A DNA stretch of 64,000 bases from Staphylococcus aureus. GTDB taxonomy: Bacteria; Bacillota; Bacilli; Staphylococcales; Staphylococcaceae. The translations under genes were made by a program, and so were the position numbers. Location of the stretch: positions 558,001 through 622,000 of the forward strand of contig NZ_CP011526.1 of assembly GCF_001027105.1 (NCBI RefSeq). Reading direction: 5' to 3'. The notes beneath the pieces were generated by a model. That model worked only from the letters and a program-made list of their open reading frames with translations, did no database searches and was not told the DNA's origin. This document shows positions 21,869 through 31,241 of this stretch, piece by piece; the stretch's first letter is position 1; every line of letters starts with the position of its first letter.

Positions 21869-22014
21869 ATACAGCATTAGTTTTTTACTTTTAAAAATCA
21901 AAAATTTGTTGGAATTTGAAAAGTGTTAAACATTAAAAATGATGCTATATTAATGGTGTATGAATGAATTCATAAGTTTTTAAAATGTATTAAATTTGTG
22001 GAGGCATGTAAACA

Positions 22015-22773
22015 ATGAAAGTATTAAACTTAGGATCGAAAAAACAAGCATCATTCTATGTTGCATGTGAGTTATATAAAGAGATGGCATTTAATCAGCA
22101 CTGTAAACTAGGTTTAGCAACTGGTGGTACAATGACAGATTTGTATGAACAACTTGTTAAGTTATTAAATAAAAATCAGTTAAACGTAGACAATGTATCC
22201 ACGTTTAATTTAGACGAATATGTAGGTTTAACCGCATCACATCCGCAAAGTTATCACTATTATATGGATGACATGCTTTTCAAACAATATCCTTATTTTA
22301 ATAGAAAGAACATTCATATTCCAAATGGAGATGCCGATGATATGAATGCGGAAGCGTCAAAATATAATGACGTTTTAGAACAACAAGGTCAACGTGATAT
22401 TCAAATTTTAGGTATTGGTGAAAATGGTCATATTGGATTTAATGAACCTGGTACGCCGTTTGATAGCGTTACTCATATCGTTGATTTGACTGAAAGTACT
22501 ATTAAGGCTAATAGTCGATATTTTAAAAACGAAGATGATGTTCCAAAGCAAGCCATTTCGATGGGACTTGCTAATATTCTTCAAGCCAAACGTATCATTT
22601 TACTCGCATTTGGTGAAAAGAAACGTGCTGCTATTACACATTTATTAAATCAGGAAATTTCTGTTGATGTTCCAGCCACATTACTTCACAAACACCCGAA
22701 TGTTGAGATATATTTAGACGACGAAGCTTGCCCGAAAAATGTTGCGAAAATTCATGTCGATGAAATGGATTGA
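22015..22773 (+). CDS. nagB: glucosamine-6-phosphate deaminase NagB
   Basis: A 252-aa enzyme converting glucosamine-6-phosphate to fructose-6-phosphate and ammonia, the entry point from amino sugars to glycolysis. It shows the family motifs LATGGTMTDLYEQL (phosphate loop), FNLDEYVGL with the catalytic aspartate near residue 65, and GIGENGHIGFNEPG with the catalytic histidine. GTGGAGG precedes ATG 22015. The short length fits the Gram-positive, non-allosteric form. Confidence 0.93.
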   Translation: MKVLNLGSKKQASFYVACELYKEMAFNQHCKLGLATGGTMTDLYEQLVKLLNKNQLNVDNVSTFNLDEYVGLTASHPQSYHYYMDDMLFKQYPYFNRKNIHIPNGDADDMNAEASKYNDVLEQQGQRDIQILGIGENGHIGFNEPGTPFDSVTHIVDLTESTIKANSRYFKNEDDVPKQAISMGLANILQAKRIILLAFGEKKRAAITHLLNQEISVDVPATLLHKHPNVEIYLDDEACPKNVAKIHVDEMD

Positions 22774-22849
22774 TTGCAATGTTTAATTAAGAAATGCCTC
22801 GGGAAAGGTTCCAATAGAAAGATAAAAAGCATTGGAAGGATGATTTTTA

Positions 22850-23482
22850 GTGGAATTACAATTAGCAATTGATTTATTAAACAAAGAAGACGCGGCTGAG
22901 TTAGCAAATAAAGTAAAAGATTATGTAGATATCGTAGAAATCGGTACGCCAATCATTTACAACGAAGGTTTACCAGCAGTTAAACATATGGCAGACAACA
23001 TTAGTAATGTAAAAGTATTAGCAGACATGAAAATTATGGATGCAGCTGATTATGAAGTTAGCCAAGCAATTAAATTTGGCGCGGATGTAATTACAATACT
23101 AGGTGTTGCAGAAGATGCATCAATTAAAGCAGCTATTGAAGAAGCTCATAAAAATAATAAACAATTACTAGTTGATATGATTGCTGTTCAAGATTTAGAA
23201 AAACGTGCAAAAGAACTAGATGAAATGGGTGCTGATTATATTGCAGTACACACTGGTTATGATTTACAAGCAGAAGGGCAATCACCATTAGAAAGTTTAA
23301 GAACCGTTAAATCTGTTATTAAAAATTCTAAAGTTGCAGTAGCAGGTGGAATTAAACCAGATACAATTAAAGATATTGTCGCTGAAAGTCCTGATCTTGT
23401 TATTGTTGGTGGCGGAATCGCAAATGCAGATGATCCAGTAGAAGCTGCGAAACAATGTCGCGCTGCAATCGAAGGTAAGTAA
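22850..23482 (+). CDS. hxlA: 3-hexulose-6-phosphate synthase
   Basis: A 210-aa TIM-barrel enzyme of the OMP decarboxylase superfamily, condensing formaldehyde with ribulose-5-phosphate to hexulose-6-phosphate. Visible catalytic blocks are LQLAIDLL at the N-terminus, VLADMKIMDAADYE (the D-x-K-x-x-D metal/substrate motif), and the phosphate-binding VAVAGGIKPDTI and VIVGGGIANA. The start is GTG at 22850, with GGAAGGATG about 10 nt upstream. One base separates it from hxlB. The pair detoxifies formaldehyde through the ribulose monophosphate route. Confidence 0.9.
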   Translation: MELQLAIDLLNKEDAAELANKVKDYVDIVEIGTPIIYNEGLPAVKHMADNISNVKVLADMKIMDAADYEVSQAIKFGADVITILGVAEDASIKAAIEEAHKNNKQLLVDMIAVQDLEKRAKELDEMGADYIAVHTGYDLQAEGQSPLESLRTVKSVIKNSKVAVAGGIKPDTIKDIVAESPDLVIVGGGIANADDPVEAAKQCRAAIEGK

Positions 23483-23483
23483 T

Positions 23484-24032
23484 ATGGCTAAATTTAGTGA
23501 CTATCAATTAATTCTAGATGAATTAAAGATGACTTTGTCACATGTTGAAGCGGATGAGTTTTCAACTTTTGCATCCAAAATACTACATGCTGAACATATA
23601 TTTGTAGCTGGCAAAGGACGTTCAGGATTCGTGGCGAATAGTTTTGCAATGCGCTTAAATCAGCTCGGCAAACAGGCACATGTTGTTGGAGAATCAACGA
23701 CACCTGCGATTAAGTCGAATGATGTATTTGTAATTATCTCTGGTTCAGGTTCCACGGAACATTTAAGATTATTAGCAGACAAAGCAAAATCAGTAGGTGC
23801 TGACATCGTATTAATTACTACAAATAAAGATTCTGCAATAGGCAATCTAGCTGGGACGAACATCGTTTTGCCTGCAGGTACAAAATATGATGAACAAGGC
23901 TCGGCACAACCATTAGGAAGTTTGTTTGAACAAGCATCTCAATTATTTTTAGATAGTGTTGTAATGGGATTGATGACTGAAATGAATGTTACGGAACAAA
24001 CGATGCAACAAAATCATGCTAATTTAGAATAA
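23484..24032 (+). CDS. hxlB: 6-phospho-3-hexuloisomerase
   Basis: A 182-aa SIS-domain isomerase converting hexulose-6-phosphate to fructose-6-phosphate. The sugar-phosphate site reads FVAGKGRSGFVANSFAMRL and the second SIS block VISGSGSTEHL. It is co-transcribed with hxlA, with the stop and start one base apart, and together they form the formaldehyde-fixing pair. Confidence 0.9.
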   Translation: MAKFSDYQLILDELKMTLSHVEADEFSTFASKILHAEHIFVAGKGRSGFVANSFAMRLNQLGKQAHVVGESTTPAIKSNDVFVIISGSGSTEHLRLLADKAKSVGADIVLITTNKDSAIGNLAGTNIVLPAGTKYDEQGSAQPLGSLFEQASQLFLDSVVMGLMTEMNVTEQTMQQNHANLE

Positions 24033-24041
24033 AATAAAGAT

Positions 24042-24090
24042 AGTCGATAATATGATGCCTAGGCAGAAATATTATCGATTATTTTTTTAT
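24042..24090 (+). terminator. terminator after hxlAB
   Basis: TCGATAATAT pairs with ATATTATCGA and is followed by TTATTTTTTTATT. Confidence 0.85.
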
Positions 24091-24144
24091 TTAAATAATA
24101 AATTATAGTATAATATCAATAATAAACGAATAGGGGTGTTAATA

Positions 24145-24792
24145 TTGAAGTTTGACAATTATATTTTTGATTTTGATGGTACGTTGGCAGACACGAAAAA
24201 ATGTGGTGAAGTAGCAACACAAAGTGCATTTAAAGCATGTGGCTTAACGGAACCATCATCTAAAGAAATAACGCATTATATGGGAATACCTATTGAAGAA
24301 TCATTTTTAAAATTAGCAGACCGACCATTAGATGAAGCAGCATTAGCAAAGTTAATCGATACATTTAGATATACATATCAATCTATTGAAAAGGACTATA
24401 TTTATGAATTTGCGGGTATAACTGAAGCCATTACAAGTTTGTATAACCAAGGGAAAAAACTTTTCGTGGTGTCTAGTAAGAAGAGTGATGTATTAGAAAG
24501 AAATTTATCGGCTATTGGATTAAATCACTTGATTACCGAAGCTGTTGGATCCGATCAAGTAAGTGCATATAAACCAAATCCTGAAGGCATACACACAATT
24601 GTGCAACGCTACAATTTAAATAGCCAACAAACGGTGTATATTGGTGATTCAACGTTTGATGTTGAGATGGCACAACGTGCTGGTATGCAATCTGCAGCTG
24701 TCACTTGGGGTGCACATGATGCAAGGTCATTACTTCATTCAAATCCGGATTTTATTATTAATGATCCATCAGAAATTAATACCGTATTATAA
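24145..24792 (+). CDS. HAD-superfamily hydrolase (PGP/Gph-like)
   Basis: A 215-aa HAD phosphatase with motif I IFDFDGTLADT, motif II VVSSKK, a conserved lysine in SAYKPNPEG, and motif IV YIGDSTFDVEMA. The alpha-helical cap fits the phosphoglycolate phosphatase group, but the substrate is unknown. TTG 24145 is chosen as the start: TAGGGGTG lies about 7-9 nt upstream, whereas an in-frame GTG at 24136 falls inside that ribosome binding site. The gene stands alone between two terminators. Confidence 0.82.
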   Translation: MKFDNYIFDFDGTLADTKKCGEVATQSAFKACGLTEPSSKEITHYMGIPIEESFLKLADRPLDEAALAKLIDTFRYTYQSIEKDYIYEFAGITEAITSLYNQGKKLFVVSSKKSDVLERNLSAIGLNHLITEAVGSDQVSAYKPNPEGIHTIVQRYNLNSQQTVYIGDSTFDVEMAQRAGMQSAAVTWGAHDARSLLHSNPDFIINDPSEINTVL

Positions 24793-25025
24793 AACTTGTT
24801 AAAACAGAGAATACCATGGTTAAAATGCATATTCATAAATATTAGATTATACTTAGAAATATTTCGCTTTAGATTAGGAATTTAAAATAAATATTTATTA
24901 AACATTATGAATTTTTAAAGAGTAATGTCTGACTCGTTGATAATTTATTTTTGTAAAAATAAATTAAAGTAATGACAAAGTTATTGAAGTAAATTGAGTA
25001 TAAACATTTAAATACGATGTCGAAA

Positions 25026-25075
25026 ATGGCGATAGCATATCACTTACATGAAGTTGTGTGCTATCGCTATTTTTA
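25026..25075 (+). terminator. hairpin terminator upstream of proP
   Basis: GCGATAGCATA pairs with TGTGCTATCGC and is followed by TATTTTT. It lies 233 bp past the preceding HAD gene; the AT-rich interval 24793-25025 contains no gene I can support. Confidence 0.8.
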
Positions 25076-25233
25076 GTTATAATTCCAAAAAGTTAATCGT
25101 TCGATGATTTAAGAATTATTATTGTTTAATTCAAATGTATGAGGGTATAAAATCATTGAATTTAATTCGATAAAGCGAAATTTTTGAACAAACATACTTT
25201 TGTATTTATATAAAAGTTTAAATTCTTATAAAT

Positions 25234-25261
25234 TTGACAAAACTAATTAACTCCGTATAAT
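25234..25261 (+). promoter_or_regulatory. proP promoter, sigma-A type
   Basis: TTGACA at 25234-25239, a 16-nt spacer and TATAAT at 25256-25261: a near-consensus vegetative promoter with a 5' leader of about 25 nt. Confidence 0.75.
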
Positions 25262-25293
25262 TATGAAACATACAAGAGGGAGTGTATGAATTC

Positions 25294-26694
25294 ATGGATT
25301 TTAATAAAGAGAATATTAACATGGTGGATGCAAAGAAAGCTAAAAAAACCGTTGTTGCAACCGGTATCGGTAATGCAATGGAATGGTTCGATTTTGGTGT
25401 CTATGCATATACAACTGCGTACATTGGAGCGAACTTCTTCTCTCCAGTAGAGAATGCAGACATTCGACAAATGTTGACTTTCGCAGCATTAGCCATTGCG
25501 TTTTTATTAAGACCAATTGGTGGTGTCGTATTTGGTATTATTGGTGACAAATATGGACGTAAAGTTGTATTAACATCTACAATTATTTTAATGGCATTTT
25601 CAACATTAACCATTGGATTATTGCCAAGCTATGATCAAATTGGACTTTGGGCACCAATACTATTATTGCTTGCAAGAGTACTACAAGGGTTTTCAACAGG
25701 TGGAGAGTATGCGGGGGCAATGACATATGTTGCCGAATCATCTCCAGATAAGCGTCGTAACTCATTAGGTAGTGGACTAGAAATTGGGACATTATCAGGT
25801 TACATAGCTGCTTCAATTATGATTGCTGTATTAACATTCTTTTTAACAGATGAACAAATGGCATCATTTGGTTGGAGAATCCCATTCTTACTCGGTTTAT
25901 TCCTAGGATTATTCGGCTTATATTTACGTCGTAAGCTGGAAGAATCACCAGTTTTCGAAAATGATGTTGCAACACAACCAGAAAGAGATAACATTAACTT
26001 TTTACAAATCATCAGATTTTATTACAAAGATATATTTGTATGTTTTGTAGCTGTTGTATTCTTCAATGTTACAAACTATATGGTAACTGCATATTTACCA
26101 ACCTATTTAGAACAAGTTATTAAATTAGATGCAACGACAACAAGTGTATTAATTACTTGTGTCATGGCAATAATGATTCCATTAGCATTAATGTTTGGTA
26201 AGTTAGCGGATAAAATAGGTGAAAAGAAAGTATTTCTAATTGGTACTGGTGGGCTAACATTATTCAGTATCATCGCATTTATGTTATTACATTCACAATC
26301 ATTTGTTGTAATAGTAATCGGTATATTTATATTAGGATTTTTCTTATCAACTTACGAAGCGACAATGCCAGGGTCGTTACCAACGATGTTTTACAGTCAT
26401 ATAAGATATCGAACTTTATCAGTAACATTTAATATCTCTGTTTCGATATTTGGTGGTACGACGCCATTAGTTGCAACATGGTTAGTTACGAAAACTGGAG
26501 ATCCATTAGCACCTGCGTATTATTTAACAGCAATCAGTGTTATTGGCTTTTTAGTTATTACATTCTTACATTTAAGTACAGCAGGAAAATCTCTAAAAGG
26601 TTCGTATCCAAATGTAGATAACGAGCAAGATAGAGCTTATTATGCAGAACATCCAAAAGAAGCATTATGGTGGGTTAAAGAACGTAAGAATTAG
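25294..26694 (+). CDS. proP: proline/betaine:H+ symporter ProP
   Basis: A 466-aa major facilitator transporter of the metabolite:H+ symporter family with about 12 hydrophobic segments. The family signature [16 protein letters not shown] lies at the N-terminus, GDKYGRK in loop 2-3 is the MFS motif, and [14 protein letters not shown] follows in helix 4-5. It takes up proline and other compatible solutes in osmotic stress. ATG 25294 is preferred to an in-frame GTG at 25282 because AGAGGGAG ends about 11 nt before it. It is monocistronic, with its own promoter and terminator. Confidence 0.88.
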   Translation: MDFNKENINMVDAKKAKKTVVATGIGNAMEWFDFGVYAYTTAYIGANFFSPVENADIRQMLTFAALAIAFLLRPIGGVVFGIIGDKYGRKVVLTSTIILMAFSTLTIGLLPSYDQIGLWAPILLLLARVLQGFSTGGEYAGAMTYVAESSPDKRRNSLGSGLEIGTLSGYIAASIMIAVLTFFLTDEQMASFGWRIPFLLGLFLGLFGLYLRRKLEESPVFENDVATQPERDNINFLQIIRFYYKDIFVCFVAVVFFNVTNYMVTAYLPTYLEQVIKLDATTTSVLITCVMAIMIPLALMFGKLADKIGEKKVFLIGTGGLTLFSIIAFMLLHSQSFVVIVIGIFILGFFLSTYEATMPGSLPTMFYSHIRYRTLSVTFNISVSIFGGTTPLVATWLVTKTGDPLAPAYYLTAISVIGFLVITFLHLSTAGKSLKGSYPNVDNEQDRAYYAEHPKEALWWVKERKN

Positions 26695-26728
26695 AGATTT
26701 TAATAAAAAGTATAAATCAATCGTATAT

Positions 26729-26775
26729 AAGCACTTTAAAGCTAGTAGGTTCTGCTAACTTTAAAGTGCTTTTTA
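26729..26775 (+). terminator. proP terminator
   Basis: AAGCACTTTAAAG pairs with CTTTAAAGTGCTT and is followed by TTT; a 13-bp perfect stem. Confidence 0.85.
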
Positions 26776-26823
26776 AATTGAGAACTGTAATTAGCCGTAA
26801 TAAAGTTTTTGTATATACATAAA

Positions 26824-26853
26824 CCCCCACTGCAATGATTATCGCAATGGGGG
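26824..26853 (-). ncRNA. C/G-rich hairpin, possible terminator of a minus-strand small RNA
   Basis: CCCCCACTGC pairs with GCAATGGGGG with one mismatch. It is the most GC-rich stem in this AT-rich stretch. Read on the minus strand it is preceded by TCCCCTCTTTCCCCC and followed by TTTATG. C-rich single-stranded motifs next to a strong stem are typical of staphylococcal regulatory RNAs, but no convincing promoter was found, so this is only a candidate. Confidence 0.25.
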
Positions 26854-26944
26854 AAAGAGGGGACTTAAAGCATATGTTTAGCTTTGAATACTTAAAATTC
26901 TCTTGCTATTGAAATGTTAGGATGTAAATATGTCTTAGAGTATT

Positions 26945-27238
26945 TTGTCCAACGCAATTAATATTGAGACTCTAACCTTCAATATTATTATAGAGAACAC
27001 AAACTTAAATAGATTGGGTGACTTATTTGTGTCAGTTATTGCGATTGCGATAACTTCTTTTCTCTATATACATATAGTAACGTCTTATCTAATAAAAAAC
27101 ATGGTACTACAGTATCAAATTTATCTAGGGCTTAAGTTTGATTTTTATAATAGGCAGGTTTACCTGATAAAAATACTTATTCATTATATAATGTTAACAA
27201 TATGTATTTTAAAGTTTACATTGAGTGAGGGATATTGA
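26945..27238 (+). CDS. small hydrophobic ORF upstream of vraA, doubtful
   Basis: An open frame of up to 97 codons with two hydrophobic stretches ([18 protein letters not shown] and [18 protein letters not shown]). The only upstream start is TTG at 26945, without a clear ribosome binding site; an internal GTG at 27029 is an alternative. It ends on the A of the vraA ATG. I do not recognise it, and coding status is uncertain; it may simply be AT-rich leader. Confidence 0.25.
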
Positions 27239-28614
27239 TGAACGTAATTTTAGAACAGTTGAAAACACATACTCAAAATAAACCTAATGACATAGCATTA
27301 CATATCGATGATGAAACAATTACATATAGTCAACTAAATGCCCGCATCACTAGCGCAGTTGAATCTTTGCAGAAATATTCACTTAACCCTGTCGTTGCTA
27401 TTAATATGAAATCACCGGTGCAAAGTATTATTTGTTATTTAGCTTTGCATCGTTTACATAAAGTGCCTATGATGATGGAAGGTAAATGGCAAAGTACTAT
27501 ACATCGTCAATTGATTGAAAAATATGGTATTAAAGATGTAATTGGAGATACAGGTCTCATGCAGAATATAGACTCACCGATGTTTATTGATTCAACGCAA
27601 TTACAGCACTACCCCAATTTATTACATATTGGTTTTACTTCAGGGACAACTGGACTGCCAAAAGCATATTATCGTGATGAAGATTCATGGTTGGCTTCTT
27701 TTGAAGTTAATGAAATGTTGATGTTAAAAAATGAAAATGCAATAGCAGCCCCTGGACCACTATCGCACTCGTTAACATTATATGCGTTATTGTTTGCTTT
27801 AAGTTCCGGTCGTACTTTTATAGGACAGACCACTTTTCATCCTGAAAAGTTACTTAATCAATGTCATAAAATATCATCATACAAAGTTGCTATGTTTCTT
27901 GTTCCAACGATGATTAAATCATTATTGTTAGTTTACAACAATGAACATACAATCCAATCATTTTTTAGCAGTGGAGATAAGCTGCATTCTTCTATTTTTA
28001 AAAAGATAAAAAATCAAGCAAATGACATAAATTTGATTGAATTTTTTGGTACATCGGAAACCAGTTTTATCAGCTATAACTTGAATCAGCAAGCACCAGT
28101 TGAATCAGTAGGTGTGCTATTTCCAAATGTGGAATTGAAAACAACGAATCACGATCACAATGGTATAGGAACTATTTGTATAAAAAGTAATATGATGTTT
28201 AGTGGCTATGTAAGTGAACAATGTATAAATAATGATGAATGGTTTGTTACTAATGATAATGGCTATGTAAAAGAGCAGTATTTATATTTAACGGGACGTC
28301 AACAGGATATGTTAATTATTGGTGGTCAAAATATATATCCAGCACATGTTGAACGCCTTTTAACGCAATCTTCGAGCATTGATGAAGCAATTATCATCGG
28401 TATTCCAAATGAGCGTTTTGGTCAAATAGGCGTATTGCTTTATTCTGGTGATGTGACACTTACACATAAAAATGTAAAACAATTTTTAAAAAAGAAAGTG
28501 AAACGCTATGAAATTCCATCGATGATTCATCATGTAGAAAAGATGTATTACACTGCAAGTGGTAAAATTGCTAGAGAAAAAATGATGTCGATGTATTTGA
28601 GAGGTGAATTATAA
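27238..28614 (+). CDS. vraA: acyl-CoA synthetase-like AMP-forming ligase VraA
   Basis: A 458-aa member of the adenylate-forming (ANL) superfamily. Motifs are the P-loop-like [15 protein letters not shown] near residue 138, FFGTSETSF, the hinge [18 protein letters not shown], and the C-terminal catalytic lysine region [12 protein letters not shown]. It probably activates a fatty or branched carboxylic acid as its CoA ester. ATG 27238 is used in preference to the adjacent TTG. The stop is followed after one base by the vraB ATG. The vra genes were named from their induction in vancomycin-resistant strains; the true substrate is unknown. Confidence 0.82.
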
Positions 28615-28615
28615 T

Positions 28616-29755
28616 ATGAATCAAGCAGTCATAGTTGCAGCTAAACGAACTGCATTTGGGAAATATGGTGGCACTTTAAAACATTTAGAGCCAGAACAAT
28701 TGCTTAAACCTTTATTCCAACATTTTAAAGAGAAGTATCCAGAGGTAATATCTAAAATAGATGATGTAGTTTTAGGTAATGTTGTTGGGAATGGTGGCAA
28801 TATTGCAAGAAAAGCATTGCTTGAAGCGGGGCTTAAAGATTCAATACCTGGCGTCACAATCGATCGGCAATGTGGGTCTGGACTTGAAAGTGTTCAATAT
28901 GCATGTCGCATGATCCAAGCCGGAGCTGGCAAGGTATATATTGCAGGTGGTGTTGAAAGTACAAGTCGAGCACCTTGGAAAATCAAACGACCGCATTCTG
29001 TGTACGAAACAGCATTACCTGAGTTTTATGAGCGTGCATCATTTGCACCTGAAATGAGCGACCCATCAATGATTCAAGGTGCTGAAAATGTGGCCAAGAT
29101 GTATGATGTTTCAAGAGAATTACAAGATGAATTTGCTTATCGAAGTCATCAATTGACAGCGGAAAATGTAAAGAATGGAAATATTTCTCAGGAAATATTA
29201 CCTATAACCGTTAAAGGAGAAATATTCAACACTGATGAAAGTCTAAAATCACATATTCCGAAAGATAACTTTGGCCGATTTAAGCCCGTGATCAAAGGTG
29301 GGACCGTTACCGCTGCGAATAGTTGTATGAAAAATGATGGTGCAGTTTTATTGCTTATTATGGAAAAAGATATGGCATACGAATTAGGTTTCGAGCATGG
29401 TTTATTATTTAAAGATGGTGTTACGGTAGGTGTTGATTCTAATTTTCCTGGCATTGGTCCAGTACCAGCCATTTCCAACTTACTAAAAAGAAATCAATTA
29501 ACGATAGAAAATATTGAAGTCATTGAAATTAACGAAGCGTTCAGTGCACAGGTAGTTGCCTGCCAACAAGCTTTAAATATTTCAAATACGCAATTAAATA
29601 TATGGGGTGGTGCATTAGCATCAGGTCATCCATACGGTGCAAGCGGTGCCCAATTAGTGACTCGATTATTTTATATGTTTGACAAAGAGACTATGATTGC
29701 ATCTATGGGGATAGGGGGAGGTCTAGGAAATGCAGCATTATTTACTCGATTCTAA
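28616..29755 (+). CDS. vraB: acetyl-CoA C-acyltransferase (thiolase) VraB
   Basis: A 379-aa thiolase. The nucleophilic cysteine lies in TIDRQCGSGLESVQYA near residue 85, the histidine/asparagine block is EINEAFSAQVVA, and SGHPYGASGAQLVTRL carries the second catalytic histidine; the GIGGGLGNA motif closes the chain. Biosynthetic and degradative thiolases cannot be told apart here. ATG 28616 is preferred to a GTG 12 nt upstream because GAGAGGTGA lies 7-10 nt before it. It lies between vraA and vraC; its 3' end overlaps vraC by 26 bp. Confidence 0.85.
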   Translation: MNQAVIVAAKRTAFGKYGGTLKHLEPEQLLKPLFQHFKEKYPEVISKIDDVVLGNVVGNGGNIARKALLEAGLKDSIPGVTIDRQCGSGLESVQYACRMIQAGAGKVYIAGGVESTSRAPWKIKRPHSVYETALPEFYERASFAPEMSDPSMIQGAENVAKMYDVSRELQDEFAYRSHQLTAENVKNGNISQEILPITVKGEIFNTDESLKSHIPKDNFGRFKPVIKGGTVTAANSCMKNDGAVLLLIMEKDMAYELGFEHGLLFKDGVTVGVDSNFPGIGPVPAISNLLKRNQLTIENIEVIEINEAFSAQVVACQQALNISNTQLNIWGGALASGHPYGASGAQLVTRLFYMFDKETMIASMGIGGGLGNAALFTRF

Positions 29756-30095
29756 CCAGCGATTAAATGTGTCATTTTCTAAGGATAGTGTGGCTGCATA
29801 TTATCAGTGTTTTAACCAACCTTATAGAAAAGAAGTACCACCATTAATGTGTGCGTCATTATGGCCAAAATTTGATTTATTTAAAAAATATGCAAATAGC
29901 GAACTGATTTTAACAAAATCAGCAATTAATCAAACTCAAAAGATAGAAGTAGACACAATATATGTAGGGCATTTAGAAGATATTGAATGCCGACAGACTC
30001 GCAATATCACACGTTATACAATGGCTTTAACATTAACTAAAAATGATCAACATGTCATAACGGTTACACAAACTTTTATTAAGGCGATGAAGTAG
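29730..30095 (+). CDS. vraC: VraC, possible N-terminal half of a MaoC-like hydratase
   Basis: A 121-aa protein with no signal peptide. The N-terminal part (YYQCFNQPYRKEVPPLMCASLWPKF) and the beta-rich C-terminal part resemble the N-terminal, non-catalytic half of double-hotdog MaoC-like dehydratases. The adjacent 89-aa gene carries the catalytic-half motif, so the two may together form one hydratase; this is inference. ATG 29730 has GGGGGAG about 9 nt upstream, inside vraB, giving a 26-bp overlap and translational coupling. Confidence 0.7.
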   Translation: MQHYLLDSNQRLNVSFSKDSVAAYYQCFNQPYRKEVPPLMCASLWPKFDLFKKYANSELILTKSAINQTQKIEVDTIYVGHLEDIECRQTRNITRYTMALTLTKNDQHVITVTQTFIKAMK

Positions 30096-30097
30096 AG

Positions 30098-30367
30098 ATG
30101 AAGTTTAATGAGATATGGATAAATGAATATTTGGCGCTCGTAAATGATGATAATCCAATACATAATGAGATTGTGCCAGGACAATTAGTGAGTCAAATGA
30201 TGCTGATGGCTATGTCATTAGAGACAAACCAGTGTCAAATTAACTACGTTAAACCTATTTTAATAAATGAAAATATCGAATTCATTGAACAACACGAACA
30301 CGAAATTATAGCAATTAATGACGATGGAGAGATTAAAATAAAAATTTCTTTGAGCACAAAAAAATAA
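30098..30367 (+). CDS. small MaoC-like hydratase fragment protein downstream of vraC
   Basis: An 89-aa protein. The segment VNDDNPIHNEIVPGQLVSQM matches the (R)-specific enoyl-CoA hydratase signature D-x-N-P-I/V-H followed by a PGxL helix, with candidate catalytic Asp and His. It is much shorter than a standard hotdog hydratase (about 130-150 aa). It starts two bases after the vraC stop, GTAGAGATG forming the junction. It probably completes a split hydratase with VraC, extending the ligase-thiolase operon; the reaction is not established. Confidence 0.65.
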   Translation: MKFNEIWINEYLALVNDDNPIHNEIVPGQLVSQMMLMAMSLETNQCQINYVKPILINENIEFIEQHEHEIIAINDDGEIKIKISLSTKK

Positions 30368-30430
30368 CCGATATTAGCTGCATGAACGCATATTAATTAG
30401 GAGATGAAAGGACAGCTAATATCAGTTATG
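30366..30430 (+). terminator. 14-15-bp hairpin at the end of the vra operon
   Basis: AACCGATATTAGCTG pairs with CAGCTAATATCAGTT with one mismatch, starting at the last codon. There is no T-tract, and the loop contains TTAGGAGATGAAAGG. It may be a transcript-end hairpin or a protective 3' structure. Confidence 0.45.
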
Positions 30431-30432
30431 TA

Positions 30433-30519
30433 TTGTTATTATTATTGGGAACAGAGATGAATATAGGTTACGTTTCTTTCTTTGCACGGGGATGCATTAA
30501 TCTAAAATAATAATAACAA
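30433..30519. repeat. 14-bp perfect inverted repeat between vra operon and vraX
   Basis: TTGTTATTATTATT at 30433-30446 is the exact reverse complement of AATAATAATAACAA at 30506-30519, with a 59-nt interval. It directly follows the preceding hairpin and lies beyond the 3' end of vraX, which reads toward it. No T-tract is seen on either strand. Role unknown. Confidence 0.6.
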
Positions 30520-30567
30520 CTATATCAATGTTTAATAAATTCTGGATTATTGGAACGATTAGTCAAT

Positions 30568-30735
30568 TTAACTAACTTTCATATGATCTATATCGTCTTG
30601 TAATAAAGAGAGCAATTTGAATATTTCAGTATCACTAAATGAATCGTCACATTTAATTGAAACATGCTGAAACGTTTTGGTTATAATTTCATAAACTGGT
30701 GCGCCTTCATGGTGATACTGTCGATAAATAATCAT
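30568..30735 (-). CDS. vraX: cell-wall-stress induced small protein VraX
   Basis: A 55-aa protein beginning MIIYRQYHHEGAPVYEII and ending DDIDHMKVS. It is acidic and soluble, without signal peptide or membrane segment. An excellent ribosome binding site (AGGAGGTAAT) sits about 8 nt upstream of the ATG at 30735. VraX is among the genes most strongly induced by cell-wall-active antibiotics and is reported to bind complement C1q; its molecular role in the cell is unknown. It stands alone on the minus strand with a long upstream gap (30736-31151) that should hold its promoter. Confidence 0.9.
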   Translation of the reverse strand: MIIYRQYHHEGAPVYEIITKTFQHVSIKCDDSFSDTEIFKLLSLLQDDIDHMKVS

Positions 30736-31151
30736 AACCTATATTACCTCCTTTGCTACTCTATGGTTATATTATAAATAACATTTTTATGTGTGACATC
30801 AACCTTAAGTATCAACTTTTTATCAGACATAGAACGTATGATTTACTAAGACTATTTATGTATAAAAGTTCTAAATAAATATATATTTATAGAGTCGCCT
30901 GGCAGTCATTTGGGAAATATAACATATATGATTAGAGAGGCATCTATCGCAAAAGAATGATAATGATAGAGGTATTGAGCATATAGATGAGTTTAAGTTC
31001 ATCTTGAAAATAAAGGGTTATTTAGTCATAGATGTAGATGTATAGGAAATATTTGTATGTATTGTTCGATATGTATGAAATTTTCAATAAAAGCTAATAA
31101 CGCTTATATGTAACTTTCAAATTTAAATTATATACAGAGCATGATGATTAT

Positions 31152-31207
31152 AAAAAAATAACCACATCACATAAATTGAGTTCATACCCAATTTAAGTGG
31201 TGTGGCT
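31152..31207 (-). terminator. pdxK terminator
   Basis: On the minus strand CCACACCACTTAAATTG pairs with CAATTTATGTGATGTGG, followed by TTATTTTTTTA. The region 30736-31151 is AT-rich with no other gene seen. Confidence 0.85.
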
Positions 31208-31241
31208 AATAATGTTGATTTATAGATGAACCGCCTAATCG

